From assembly GCA_051294375.1 (NCBI GenBank), contig CM119263.1:23184525-23248524 (forward strand): 64,000 nt of DNA, given 5' to 3'. Under the pieces are notes generated by a model that did no database searches, had not been told where the DNA came from, and was given only the letters and a program-made list of their open reading frames with translations. The position numbers and the translations under genes were made by a program. Source of the DNA: Paraspadella gotoi (Eukaryota > Chaetognatha). Each line of letters opens with the position of its first letter. The stretch's first letter is position 1. This document shows positions 1 to 12,395 of the stretch, in pieces.

Positions 1-912
1 CCCCGCCGGTCACGACTCAGCGCGCGTTTCATCTTCCCCGGGCGCTCGCGGGTTCGGAGCACGTAACACAGCGACTACGCCTGGACGCGTTACGCGAAAG
101 GGACGCGCGTCTCGAAGGAGAAGGATTGCGCTTTAGCCTCGTTTATTCGTTTCCGGTCAATTTGAGGCGTTGTGAAAGTTACGTCGCATGAAATCCGTTG
201 CCGCCTCAACTGGGTTGGAAAGAGGAGGGGGGAAGAGGAGGAGGAGGAGGGGGAGAAATGCGGAGAGGAAGGAAGGAGAGAAGAAAAGAAAAGGAAATCT
301 AGGATATGCGATGGAGTAGAGAGATATAGAGATGACGGAGAAGAAAGATGAAGGAGAAAAGAGAGGAAAGGAAGGGATGAAGAGAAAGAAAAGTGGGAAA
401 GATACAAGGGAAAGGAAATGGAGAAACTTTTGAGCTCAGAAAGAATGGAAATTAAAAGAGAAGATTCTGAAATCAAAGAGGAAAAGAAGTTCATTTTTTT
501 TTCTACGGAAAAATATCGTTTTGAATTTGAGCGAAGGACCTGGCGAAAAGGGAAGGAAATGAACCAGGTCAAAGATAATAGATGAAAAAAATGGTCAGAT
601 CTGAAAAAAAAAAATTGGCGGTGTAATCGTTCCTAGAATCAGAATACAAATGGACGATTAAAAACTTTTATGGCGCCGAAATTTAAATCTTCTCTCTCAG
701 AGTCGATCTCAAAAGTCGCGTCTCATAACTCGTGACGTCATTCTCGATATTTTAGTTCTTTCGCCGATGATCTTTTATTTTTCCCTTCTCTCTCCGATAG
801 AGGAAGCGAGATATTTGACCTCAAACGAACCTCTTGATGCCGATGCCGTCCTCTTTTCCATTTCACCGAAGCATTAAGGAGAAATTTCGTACTAGAATAT
901 CAATCAATAGAT

Positions 913-1096
913 NNNNNNNNNNNNNNNNNNNNNNNNNNNNNNNNNNNNNNNNNNNNNNNNNNNNNNNNNNNNNNNNNNNNNNNNNNNNNNNNNNNNNNNN
1001 NNNNNNNNNNNNNNNNNNNNNNNNNNNNNNNNNNNNNNNNNNNNNNNNNNNNNNNNNNNNNNNNNNNNNNNNNNNNNNNNNNNNNNNNNNNNNNNN
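913..1096. other. assembly gap (N run)
   Basis: 184 N, with no simple repeat at either edge. Confidence 0.95.
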
Positions 1097-1476
1097 CGCC
1101 ATTTCGACGCATTAAGGGGCGTCCATCTTTGTGCTCGAAAATTTCCTTCGACTGACGCCGCGCGATGGCGTTCCATAGTTTTTTTGTTTTTTCATGTCGT
1201 TTTTGGTTTCCGTTTAGTTGGGGTCAGTATCCAGGAATTAATGCTCTTTTGTTGGAAGGAATGAGGCGAACTTTTGTTAGTTTAATACTATCTTGACTTA
1301 ATCTTTAGTTAAATTTAAAAAAAAAAACGTAAATTTTTCTTCGATTGCTACTTTTGCAGTCTTGGATATATCAAAAATCATTTTGAATTTATGTATCATT
1401 ATCTGCTTTTATAAAAAAATGTTTAAAAAAGCTAAATTTTATTAAAGATTTTTTTCAAACGAACAAACAGAAGAAA

Positions 1477-1525
1477 AGAAAGAAAGAAAGAAAGAAAGAA
1501 AGAAAAAAAAGAAAGAAAGAAAGAG

Positions 1526-1608
<83 letters not shown>

Positions 1609-1613
1609 AAAAA
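1477..1613. repeat. (GAAA)n microsatellite
   Basis: About 135 bp of nearly uninterrupted GAAA tetranucleotide, with a short A-rich break near 1505 and a GA interruption near 1522. It yields artefactual Leu/Phe/Ser-rich open frames on the minus strand, which are not annotated as genes. Confidence 0.95.
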
Positions 1614-1805
1614 GGAAAAAAATCCCGTTGTTTCCAGCGCCGCTCACGAGGACCCTCTAATCCATTAACCATTGGCCCGGGTTCAACGGCGCTTCAGGGG
1701 TCGGGGGGTCGCGAGTGGGTGGCGAAGTTGGGGGTGGGTGAAATGGGATGTAGAGGGGGTAGTGCATCGGTGGGGAGGGTTTGGCTATGCCGTTAAGGTA
1801 AGGAT

Positions 1806-2430
1806 TAAGGCGTAGTGAAAGTTACATACGAAAATTCTTAAAAGTCAATTATGAACAACATCACCATCAGTGAACATTAATTTGTAAAAAATTAATTTTT
1901 TATTTTTTTAATGTTTTGCAGTAGGCTATATTTATATATAGTACTATCCTTATAAAATTGAAAATTTTAAAATAGGCCTTTTCTTAAATTTTGATTGCAG
2001 ATTTGAAGTTCCTCGTCAAAAGTTGATAAAGAGAAAATATAAATCATTTTTAAAAATTATTTCATTAAGTGGGTTAAAAATTAAAAAAACTATATTAATA
2101 TATAAAAAGTGTAATTTTCAGTTTAAAATATAGCTTTTTTCTAATTGTTTGACCCACTTAATGAGGAATTTTTCAAAACGAGTTATATTTCTTTTATCAA
2201 TTTTTTATGACGAATCCCAAATCTGCAAAAAAATCTAGAAAAAAATGTTTTTTGAAATTTTAACATTTATTGGTTTAGTAACTAGTATAAATATGGCCTA
2301 CTGCGTAAATTGTAAAATTTATTAATAATTTTTTTTTATTTATATAAATGTTCATTAGTATAATGTTGTTCGTTCCTCACCTTAGAAATTTTTAATTAAA
2401 GGTTAAATTTAGAAATTTTACTACGCCTTA
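1806..2430. mobile_element. foldback (hairpin) transposon, hAT-like MITE, copy 1
   Basis: A 625-bp element that is almost entirely one long imperfect inverted repeat. The left end begins TAAGGCGTAGTGAAAGT and the right end finishes ACTACGCCTTA. The arms keep matching inward (GAACAACAT paired with ATGTTGTTC, GCAGTAGGC with GCCTACTGC, TTAAGTGGGT with ACCCACTTAA) to a central TATATTAATATA near 2091-2102. The direct repeat GTAAGGAT flanks it exactly at 1798-1805 and 2431-2438. An 8-bp target-site duplication is typical of the hAT superfamily. There is no transposase frame, so it would be non-autonomous. The termini do not show the usual hAT CAG start, so the superfamily call rests on duplication length. 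Copies 2 and 3 are at 26757-27377 and about 44495-45035. Confidence 0.88.
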
Positions 2431-3161
2431 GTAAGGATATTTAAGGTTGGGGCTTTAGAGGAGTGGGCAGTTGGAGTTGGATGAAAGGTGCCACAGAGTC
2501 GGAGGGAAGGAGAGTACCCGCCAATGATCGGTTAGGTGCGGCGTAGACAGCGGCCGTTTTCGACGTTAAGGATCAAACATTCGGAATGGTGAAAAAAAAA
2601 AAAGAATACCGGAAAAACACGAAAACTGGATAACAATGAACATGAGATTATAACAAGAGAAAGTAGGAACAGAAGAACTAAAGGGCAGTTTTTAAGCTAA
2701 AACGAACGATATTTCTGGGGAGGCAACAATCGGTTTTCGAAACAAAAGGAAAGTGAAAAAAAAAATTGGAGAAAAAAAATCATTTCGTAATTTAGTAATA
2801 GGATGAATTCGAGGGGAAATCAGATTTGGCCACAACAAATTCGGAGGCTAAACGAAGATTTCTAGGTCGTTTCATCATGGCCTCAAGTTGAAATGTTAAA
2901 ACTGGAATGGTTATTTGTCACGATTAGAGGTATCGATCTGTTTAGTGTTAACTATTACATGGTCGACTACGTGGACGACGACGACGACGACGACGACAAC
3001 GCCGGTTACGTGAATTCGTGATTTTCTAAATTCCGATCGACTTTAGACTTTGCGTCTCCTCGAGGAGATTCGATGACATAGCTGGATTATTTCTCGTAGC
3101 AGAAAAAAAAAGGCAACAAATTCAAAATGGCGGACGATTTTGAACGTCATTTCGTTCAGTG

Positions 3162-3171
3162 AGAGAGAGAA

Positions 3172-3209
<38 letters not shown>

Positions 3210-3218
3210 AGAGAGAGA

Positions 3219-3268
<50 letters not shown>
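3162..3268. repeat. GA dinucleotide tract
   Basis: About 105 bp of GA with a few single-base breaks (AGA to AA, one CA). It encodes only Arg/Glu or Ser/Leu alternation in any frame, so the open frames over it are artefacts. Confidence 0.9.
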
Positions 3269-3269
<1 letters not shown>

Positions 3270-4482
3270 CAAAAAGGGGCGAAAAAAAATTAGAAATGAA
3301 GGCCAAAGAGTTCTGTAAAAATAGTTTGACGTAAGGTTCTGTAATAAATGACTTTTTTTTATGATTTATGGACTTAATTATCGGACTAATTATGAACTGT
3401 TTTTAATCATCGCTTGAATAAACAAACAACATTTGAAATCACGATCGTCGCCATCTTGAAAGTCAACCAGAAATTCGAGGCTGCTCAAACAGCTATTTTA
3501 ATAAAACCTCAAACAGCTGTCTAGCATTTTAATAAAACCTCAAACTGTTAGAAGTCAGTTTGAAATTTTGAACTCAAATTTGAGAACGCAAATCCCGAGA
3601 TGGAACTGGAGGAAAGAAGAAAAAAAAGAGAGATCCGGCGACGAAAGCGAAAAAAAGTAATGACTAATCGTGGATAAAGACGACAAAGAGAAGGAACGCG
3701 ATCTTAAGCTTCCTCGATTAATAAATCTTTTCTTCTCTTTTTTTTCTCTCTTTTTTTTTCGGGATAATTTTTCTTCCCTTTTTTTTTCTTCTTCATTTTT
3801 TCATTTTTTTTTCTTCGCCTCTCGTTTTCCGTCGCTCGAAGTTGCAAGAGACGCGAAGCGCGAAAAAACAAATTAGGAGCCGACGATGGCGCCGCCACCG
3901 ACGATGGCGCCGCCGACGCCGCTGCCGACGATGACGCCGCTAAAGCCAGCCAAAGGCAGGCGCCGCCTACAAGGCCGACGCTGCCGGGGACCGGTTACGG
4001 CGCCTAAACGGAAAATCAGGCGCCGACTCGCCCACAGTTACTGACGCCGCTGTGAAACGCTGTGAGACGTGACCTCGACGTAACTGTTCACAGGCGAATT
4101 GTAAACTCTGGCGACCAAATAAACTGCTGTGAGACTAAATTCCTGACGCTTTCGAAATACCGCTTAAAATGTTTAATGACTTTACTTTTAAAAATGTGTT
4201 TAAAAACGCATTTTTCTATTCTTTCAATATATTCCACCTATCTTTCATCTAGCACTCAATGTGCCAAACTATAGAATTCACGCACAAGACCCAACCTCGG
4301 TTCACATCTTTCCAAGAACCTTCACCCCGTTCCCCCAACATCTGAAAAAAAAAGAAAAAAGAAAAAAAATTCGGGTAAAATTCTAAAGATGAGATTCGAA
4401 TTTCGGCGGCAGGAAAATATTTTTTCTTCTGCTCAGATTTAAAACCTCTCTTCCGTCACCGACGGCGTTGTCTCTCTCTCTC

Positions 4483-4492
4483 NNNNNNNNNN
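4483..4492. other. 10-N gap
   Basis: Ten N immediately after a TCTCTCTCTC run, so probably an unresolved CT microsatellite. Confidence 0.9.
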
Positions 4493-4595
4493 TATTTGTT
4501 TATTTTCGCTTCTTCTTTCATTGCCAAAAAATTTAAGACGAAATCTAAACAAATGAATCACATGCGCGGCTTTTTTGAACGGGAGCGGTGTCGCC

Positions 4596-4807
4596 NNNNN
4601 NNNNNNNNNNNNNNNNNNNNNNNNNNNNNNNNNNNNNNNNNNNNNNNNNNNNNNNNNNNNNNNNNNNNNNNNNNNNNNNNNNNNNNNNNNNNNNNNNNNN
4701 NNNNNNNNNNNNNNNNNNNNNNNNNNNNNNNNNNNNNNNNNNNNNNNNNNNNNNNNNNNNNNNNNNNNNNNNNNNNNNNNNNNNNNNNNNNNNNNNNNNN
4801 NNNNNNN
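4596..4807. other. assembly gap (N run)
   Basis: 212 N ending directly in TCTCTCTCTC, so at least its right part is probably a CT microsatellite. Confidence 0.9.
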
Positions 4808-5149
4808 TCTCTCTCTCTCTCTTTCTCTCTTTCTTTTTCCTTTTCCACTCTCTTTCCGTCACTAAACACAAACCGACTAGGGAGATTACGAATACTTATT
4901 TCAATCCTCTAATAGCTCATAGTCATAGTAAACGAAAGCCGAAAGGCCCAAGTAGAGAGATAGACACTTTTCCGGAATTTCTCATTTTCCGGCATTACTT
5001 CCTTTTCCGGCATTTCCTCCTTTTCCGGTCTTTCATCAACTATTTTTCTGGTTTTCCCTTGATATCTCCTCCCCTCATTTTTCCCCTTGATGGCGCCTCA
5101 TAAACTCGGACCGTAAACAAATCCTCCCTCCGTATTTGCCGCCGCCGCC

Positions 5150-5180
<31 letters not shown>

Positions 5181-6348
5181 ACGCGGACGCCCCCCGCAGC
5201 CGCAGCCCCTGCCGCCTCTCCTCCCCCTCCACCCCTTCTTTTTAATTCTAAAAAAAGGAAAAAAATCAATTGAATAAAATTTTCATCCTCGTCTCTCGGC
5301 GGCGACGAAGCGAAAGAAAAAAAGAAGTCGAGCCACGTAGCGGCGTCTTTTGTTCGTTTGTTGTTTTTCCGAGGCGCCGCCAGAGGAGCGAGTGTCTGCG
5401 TTAATAGTTAAAAGGGAAGAGAGAAATCGAGGATCTTCGTCAAAACAAAACTGTCAGACGGGGTTTGCGATTTTGAGGGTGAAGGGAAAAGTCAGGTTTA
5501 TTTTCGGAGCTCGACAATCCCGGAACACATTTCATTCGCGATTCCTTACTTTTTTCGGGGTCATCCGGCCATTCTGTCCCATCGCTTGAAAGTTACCCAT
5601 GATTCTTCGATCCTATCATCGTCGACTTCGACTACCTGACGCAAACCCTCGAACCACCTCCACCGGCAGGCGGCGCAAGTGACCCGAACCAAGAAAATCC
5701 TCGGCCGGTCGCGAGGCGAGGAGTGTTCCAGGTCGACGACGGGGTCGAGGTCAGGTGGAGATGGGAAGGGCGACTCGGAAGACGGGAGGACGTCGCGGGT
5801 TCCAACAAAACGTAAACAAAGGAAGACTCGTCCGTTGTCTTTCGCTTCTTTGGGGCGTGAACACAGAGAGTAGAGAGAGAGAGAGAGAGAGAGAGAGGAG
5901 AAGAGAGAGAGAGAGAGAGAGAAATAGTCGTGGAAACGGGCGTGTCGATTCCGCCGTTTTACCCTCTCGGTCACGATTAGCTGCTTTTTACTAGTTATTT
6001 TGACTGTTTAGTCGTGTAAGTGTTGACATAATTTTGTTTTTCGAATTAACGAGATGAAACAAAGCGTTATTTTTGTTTGAGGTCGTATTTTTACCAGAGC
6101 TTCTACACGCAATGGTAGTTCGCGATAAAATTTTCAAGCGCGACGGACGCACATATCAGATATTGCGCACGCATTGTAACTCACACACAACTTTGCATAC
6201 GCGACAGTCGCACGCACCAGAGTTTTCACAAACTCGAGATCGAAACGTGAAAGTCGAGGAACAATTTTTCAATCGAGTCGACGATTAGAATCTCTATTGA
6301 GCGGAACTATCTGGCGATGAAAGGTCGGAGAGAGAGAGAGAGAGAGAG

Positions 6349-6562
6349 NNNNNNNNNNNNNNNNNNNNNNNNNNNNNNNNNNNNNNNNNNNNNNNNNNNN
6401 NNNNNNNNNNNNNNNNNNNNNNNNNNNNNNNNNNNNNNNNNNNNNNNNNNNNNNNNNNNNNNNNNNNNNNNNNNNNNNNNNNNNNNNNNNNNNNNNNNNN
6501 NNNNNNNNNNNNNNNNNNNNNNNNNNNNNNNNNNNNNNNNNNNNNNNNNNNNNNNNNNNNNN
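6349..6562. other. assembly gap (N run)
   Basis: 214 N that begin inside a GA microsatellite. Confidence 0.9.
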
Positions 6563-8421
6563 GAAGGAAACAATCTCTACAGAGCGAAATGTGGAAAAAA
6601 CTTAAACCTAAACGGGTAGAAGACGTAAGATAAAAAAAAAGAAGGAATGTAGCGAAAAAGGAAAGAAAAAGGAGGGAAAAAAAGAAGAGAAAGATGGAGA
6701 AAAGAAGAAAATTTCGGTCTGAAACCCTCGAGCGTGAAAAGAAACTCGAGAGGTAAAAAAAAAAGGTTTTTTTTTCTTCTCCCCATTTTTCGGGTTTTTT
6801 CTTTATTTTTCTTTTTTTCTTCAACGGAGAAAGGAAAGAGCGAGTTCTTTGTGTTTGTCTGAACCTATTGTCGTAAGATGAAACTCTTCTATGAGTGAAT
6901 TACGACCTCGAGCTCGTTATTCACGATTCTATTCACTTGCGAGCGTGAGACTCCGGAAGTCCCGAGGTTAGAGTTTTGTATTGTCTGGGTGAAGGATCTA
7001 AAAGATGTTGTTACACTCAGTGCATTTGTGAATTGTGCGTTTTTGATAAGGCTTTGTTTTTGATCCAATGAAATTCCAACTTATTATCACTGTCCACATA
7101 TAACTACTTTATTTTTCAAAAATTTGCGTTTGCTTATGATATAATATAATGAAATTGGTACAACCAATATATAATCGTGAGAACTTGTTGCAGAGTCTCT
7201 CTTTCTTTACAAATGATATATTTATTTCATTTCACACTTTTTACTCATCCAGTTGGAGTAGCATATTTCCAACTCGATTGACTGCAACTGTCACTGCAAA
7301 TTCTTATTCTTTTTATTTTGCTCACCTACAGCATCTCATTGTTTCTCAATTCTACCCTCCCTCACCCCAGGCCTTCATCAACAACAAAGGGTCCCGCGGA
7401 ATTTTTTTTTTTCAAGACGTGAGATGAAAAACTAAATTCCGAAGTTTTTGTGTGTGTGTGTTGCGCGAAAATTGCCCCTCGTTCTGCAGTTAGGTGATTA
7501 ACAACAACATGAGCGACGACGATGATGCAGACGACGACGACGATGACGACGACGATAAAAACTCCATTCGCTGACTGCACAGGCCACCAAACACCCGGCC
7601 GTTGTCTCGAAGAAAAGAAAAGAAAAGAAAAACAGTAAAAGAAAAACTTGGTATAAAAAACTGGAGCAGGACAATAACAACGAGGAAAAACCAAACAGTC
7701 GTCTCGTCCATTTCTCTCTTTCTCTCTCTCTCTCTATCTCATCTCTCTCTCTCTGTTCTACTTCATCTGCTCTCGGTCTTAGCTCTCTCTCTCTCTCTCT
7801 TTATTTCCGAGCAAAATCAACAAAACCCGATTTTCGTGGCCCCTTTCCTTTCTTTGTCCGCGATCTTCTCTCACTTTTTCTCTCTTATTCTTCTCTCTCT
7901 CCTCTATCTCTCTCTTATCTTCCTCTCTTCTCTCTCCTCTCCATGTCTCTCTCTCTCTCTGTCTGTATCTCTCCGTCCCAAAATAAAAAAAATACTACGG
8001 TCCTTTGAAAATTTTTCCGGATGGACCCGTCAATCCGGATACAATGAAGAGAGGCGCAGTTAATCCGCCGGAAATCGGAAACTCACGCCTCAGTTTTCCT
8101 CTGACTGAATTTTTCTTTTTCTCATTTTATTTCCCTTTATTTTCTCTTTTTTTTCTATTCTTTTTCTTTTATTTTTTTCCCGTTTTGGGTCATTGGAAGA
8201 CAATTAACAAATTTGTATCATTTTTAATGGCAACGATATAATGAAATTTCAAAATAAGTTATTGTAATTCTGTTTTTCAATCTGAATAATTTAGGCGAGT
8301 TTTTTTTTTTCAACTCATATGTGTCGGAATATTCTTCAACTTGTGAATTCTCCCGTGAAAAACTGAACAAAAAAAAACTTATTTTCACTGCGTCGGAAAT
8401 GAAGTTTGAGTGAAATTTCGT

Positions 8422-8424
<3 letters not shown>

Positions 8425-8496
<72 letters not shown>
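8425..8496. repeat. perfect (AG)n microsatellite
   Basis: About 72 bp of uninterrupted AG dinucleotide. It is one of the cleanest such tracts in the window. Confidence 0.95.
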
Positions 8497-8500
<4 letters not shown>

Positions 8501-8765
8501 AAAAAAAGAGAACAAGAAAAAAAAAGGATACATCTTTTATAAAAGGAAGGAAAGGAGATGAGGAGGAGGAGGAGCGGGAAGAGAGGAGCGAGGAGGAAGA
8601 GGATTAAAAAAAAAAGGAGTGAAAGGAACAGACAGTTTTTCTATTGAAATGGAAATGGGTTCTTGCGTCGGGAGGCCGAGGGGGTGACTTTTCTTCTCGC
8701 ACTAAAATATGATAATAAAAACACTAATGATTCCCATCATAACACGATGTCAGCGTCGCCCGTCG

Positions 8766-8775
8766 GTCACGTGAC
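8766..8775. promoter_or_regulatory. palindromic E-box GTCACGTGAC
   Basis: A perfect 10-bp palindrome around CACGTG, the class bound by USF, Mitf/TFE and Myc-type bHLH-ZIP factors. It lies beside a GC-rich (GCG)n stretch in an otherwise AT-rich area, as expected of a promoter, but no start codon or exon can be tied to it. Confidence 0.4.
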
Positions 8776-9021
8776 TGCGAGGCGGCTGCGGCGGCGGCGG
8801 CGGCGGCGGCGGGAAGCAGGACGCTGCTGTCAAAGCCTCGTTTCGAAGCCTCGAAAACGAAGGAGAATAAACTAGAAAATGACAGAGAAAAAAGAATAAG
8901 TTGATAATCTTTCATTTCGTTTTTCTCCTAAAATTAGATTTTTCTCCAATTAAGAAACCGTGCAGCAAAAGAGAAGAACTCAGTTTCCTTTTGGTTCTTA
9001 TGATTTGCTTAGCGGGCTCTA

Positions 9022-9067
<46 letters not shown>

Positions 9068-9695
9068 TCCTTCTCGTGCTCTTTCGATGTCAAAGGTCAG
9101 AGGTCAAATTCTTTTCAGGTTTGGATGTTGAGAGCCTCAAGATTGTAGCGAGATCAACGATGGTGAGACTCGCAAATCGGGGGAGGGGGTGGGTCGGTGC
9201 AGGTGGAAGCGAGGGTGGTTTAGGTCGTTGGCCTGTCTCAATGGTAAGGCGGATGACTTTAGGGCGAAAAGTATTTGGTTTTTTGGGTCCTTGGCTCCGC
9301 AGAGTCTGATCGACGCCAAGGGAGACAAAATTGTTCATTGTTTTATAAGTTCGATTTCAATTACCCTCGTAATGTAACAGGACAGGAATCTACCTAGATT
9401 ACAGACCGGGGGATGAAAGGCGCTGTCTTGAGGACATTTAAACTTTTCAGAGACTGCAACTGCAAAGGCCAACTATGACAACAACAACTAGGAAAACCAA
9501 ACCACAACGATAACGACAAACTCAACTGCTCAACTGCTCATCCCTCGCGTTTCTCATTTTTTTTAACAATATCTCGTCACCTTTTTTTTTCCTCCTTTCG
9601 GCCGAGATTTTCAATTCGCAGTTTTTCATGCGAATCGTAAAAAAAAAAAAGCGTTTGAAGCGATGAAAGGCAAAAATGCGTGCATGTGTGCGAGT

Positions 9696-9707
9696 TGCGC
9701 ATGCGCA
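9696..9707. promoter_or_regulatory. NRF1/Ewg-like palindrome
   Basis: TGCGCATGCGCA is a perfect 12-bp palindrome matching the consensus for NRF1 (Ewg in insects), which usually sits in core promoters of housekeeping genes. No associated transcript is visible, so its function is inferred only from the motif. Confidence 0.35.
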
Positions 9708-10264
9708 GCGCGAGAATGATTTAGGATAATATCATCGACGTAGAAAGGGAGGAAGGGAGTCTTAACAAGGATGCAATTTTCAAACATCCTAGTTTTCGAC
9801 AGTTCTTTGGACCAAGTAACAATGAAAAATACTAGGCGCAAACCAAAAACCGTGAACCGCACGAATTCAGACCAAGAGCCAACGTGAAAAGCGCGCTAAC
9901 CGGGCGTTAACGGCGCGTTGGGAACGTGTGAATGGCGCGTGTGAAATGCGCGTTCGAAGTGGGAGGAACGCAAGGTGCGCGGGAGGCGGAGGACAAAAGC
10001 GAAAAAAACGCTTCGTCGGCAGAAAACGAAAACAAGCGTTTGTACTCACGGTGTCCGGCGAAGGGATGACGACGATGAAAAAGACGACGACGATGACGAC
10101 GATGAAGACGATGACGATGATAACAACGAAGATGATGACGAGGACGACGAGTGCTGGGTGTTCTGGTGGCGACAACAGACGAACAGACGGCGACTTTTTT
10201 TTAACTTAGTTGTTAATTGTTATTTCTGCCGGTTGATGGTTTCTTGGAACTCCTTCAGTTTCTT

Positions 10265-10403
<139 letters not shown>

Positions 10404-10914
10404 GCTTCTTTCTTTGTCCTTGTCAAACGCTGCCCTCTCTTAAGATCCCACTTAAAAAGGTGGACGTTCAAAACGGGTTGCCCGATTTGGGGTCACCGCG
10501 GAGCGCCGCCCCGCCGCCGCCCGCGCCTTTATCTCCCCCTCCCCTTGAACTACACCCCTTCCTTCCCTCGGCTCTTTCTTCTATACCCGTTCCCCGCTCT
10601 AAATTCTTGGCGAGAACGAACAAAGACGTTGTTTTTGAGCGGCGATGAATATATCTCTCTTTTCAATGGAGTTTTATTTTGTTTTTTTTTATTCTTCCTT
10701 CTTTATGCCGAAAAAAAGATTTAAAGAATATCTGTAAAGAAAAGCGGATATTTTTTTAAAGGATTCCATTTCTCATAAATCATTTTTGGTAACACTTTTT
10801 TTTCCAATTCTAATCACTTTAACTTAAACTATTCTCCCTACTGCTTGATAGCGGTTCGGAAAATGACAAGCATTTAACGCGACAAAAACGACGAACGACG
10901 ACAATGGAAGTCGC

Positions 10915-11108
10915 CCAATCGGTCGCCCTCTGTCCAAAGTCCTTCGAAATTTTTCTTTTGTCGTTCTTTGGTCTCGACAAGGATTCGCGCGGCCAGTCAA
11001 CCCTGAAAAGACCCGACACTTTCTCGCTTCTCATTGGTCGACTAGTCGACGAATTCAAAGCCGATTGGTGGAGAGTCTTAAGATGGCCACGCTGACGGCG
11101 CTGATTGG
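10915..11108. promoter_or_regulatory. cluster of four CCAAT boxes (candidate promoter)
   Basis: CCAAT on the + strand at 10915-10919, and the complementary ATTGG at 11033-11037, 11064-11068 and 11104-11108. Four NF-Y-type sites in 195 bp, in mixed orientation within locally GC-richer DNA, resemble a promoter or a bidirectional promoter. I find no convincing first exon on either side. The minus-strand frame over this block reads through the boxes and is probably a shadow. Confidence 0.35.
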
Positions 11109-11739
11109 CCGAAAGTTCGAGTGATGGGGTCACTTAATATCCGCTTTCATTGCGGTCAGAGGAGAGGCGTCGACGGGGAGAAATACGGGCGACGTTTCTC
11201 GCGACGACCGTCTCTCTCTCTCCAGTGGAGAGTCTCCACGTCACCTTTTATATTTTCAATCGCGAAAGGAAAAAAAAGAAGAAATTCGAGTTTGATGTGA
11301 GACTCGGTTGTCGTTTCGCCGCCAAACGATCTCCCTCCGTCGTCCGTAAAACGCCATCTCGCGTCGTTTTCCCGGTCACGCCCACATTTTTTTTTTATTT
11401 TCCTTTTATATTCTGGTCTCCGCTCGAGAATCTCTCTCCCAATGGCGGGATCATATTCTTTGCCAAGAGCCCGATTCGTTCCGAGTCTTGCCATTTCCTG
11501 CTACTCTCCATCTTTCTTCCACCCAACGCCCATAACGGGTCCTACCTTGGAATACCAATCTCCACCTCTCCCCTCTCCCCATTTCAGTTGGCCCTAACCA
11601 TCCCTCCACCATCGCTCCTCCTCCCCGACTCCATCCCTTTCCAATCAGACGATCCCTGACCCGCGCGTTGCTCCTCTGAGCCCGGGCTTCATCGATCTTA
11701 TCTTTTGTAGTTTTCCGTTTGGCGTCTCTCGGATTCAAC

Positions 11740-11749
11740 GTCACGTGAC
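11740..11749. promoter_or_regulatory. palindromic E-box GTCACGTGAC
   Basis: Exact copy of the 10-bp palindrome found at 8766, 15025 and 45745. It lies in a GC-rich stretch with several GAGTGTCAC-like half sites downstream (about 11778-11800). Confidence 0.4.
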
Positions 11750-12124
11750 AAGTGGCGCGGCGTCGCGCGTCGAGCGGAGTGTCACAAGGAGTGTCACGCC
11801 CCGCGTCCGGAGGAGTGTTATGGTTTTGTCACAAGCATCCGTTAGTTGCGTGTTGTTTTATGATACTTTCTACTACGTGACGCGAGTAGAAAATGCATTC
11901 GGTCCCATACCCAGTTTCTTTTCTTACGTTTCTCGATATTTCACAAGTGTCACGCGGTAAGGTCACGTCGTTTGCCACCTCATGGTTTTCTTTTTTCTCT
12001 TTGCTCGACCTCACCTTCAGACCCTTTCTTCTTCCGCGTCCAACCTGGCGTCTGAGGTAAGGCAAAAAACGCGTGGATACACTCGAATTCACGACCGTTG
12101 CCTTTCGGGTAAAATTTGGCTTAC

Positions 12125-12162
12125 TCATTAATTAATTAATTAATTAATTAATTAATTAATTC
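12125..12162. repeat. (ATTA)n microsatellite
   Basis: About nine uninterrupted ATTA units. Confidence 0.95.
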
Positions 12163-12248
12163 TTTTATTTGCTACAGAAATCTTCTTAAACGTTGAGTAG
12201 ACGGCAGAAGTGGTTTGTTTTGGATTTGTCTTACTCTCTCTCGTCTCA

Positions 12249-12292
<44 letters not shown>

Positions 12293-12317
12293 CACACGCT
12301 TCCCGTGATATTTATGG

Positions 12318-12395
12318 AAAAAAAAATCGAGTGGTTTTGGGATTCGAACTCTCAACTCAGCCTTTAGCCTCACCCACGGTTGAACCCTTTACCCT
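12318..12395 (-). repeat. tRNA-like Box B relic with T-run
   Basis: Read on the minus strand, AGTTCGAATCC (12340-12350) is one mismatch from the pol III Box B, and a run of nine T follows (12318-12326). A GTGGGTGAGGCTAAAGG stretch lies upstream. No complete cloverleaf can be folded, so this is a relic or SINE piece rather than a tRNA gene. Similar relics are at 16225-16304 and 49205-49275. Confidence 0.3.

Larger units (their letters stand above)
1..1797. other. gene-poor spacer with a 184-N gap
   Basis: No convincing gene. Positions 220-480 are strongly purine-rich (GA-type, degenerate); open frames there are only long runs of Ser/Leu/Phe or their complement. A run of N covers 913-1096. A CRE-like TGACGTCA occurs near 733-740. 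A (GAAA)n tract lies at about 1477-1613. The rest is unremarkable AT-rich DNA. Confidence 0.7.

Noticed and set aside
90-572. 160-codon minus-strand frame
   Set aside because: Its Ser/Leu/Phe monotony comes from a purine-rich strand; no domain, and codon use follows the repeat.
3886-4044. 52-codon Pro/Arg-rich frame starting MAPPPTMAPP
   Set aside because: Built from a degenerate short repeat (ACGATGGCGCCGCC). No homology is recognised and the length is compatible with chance in GC-rich DNA.
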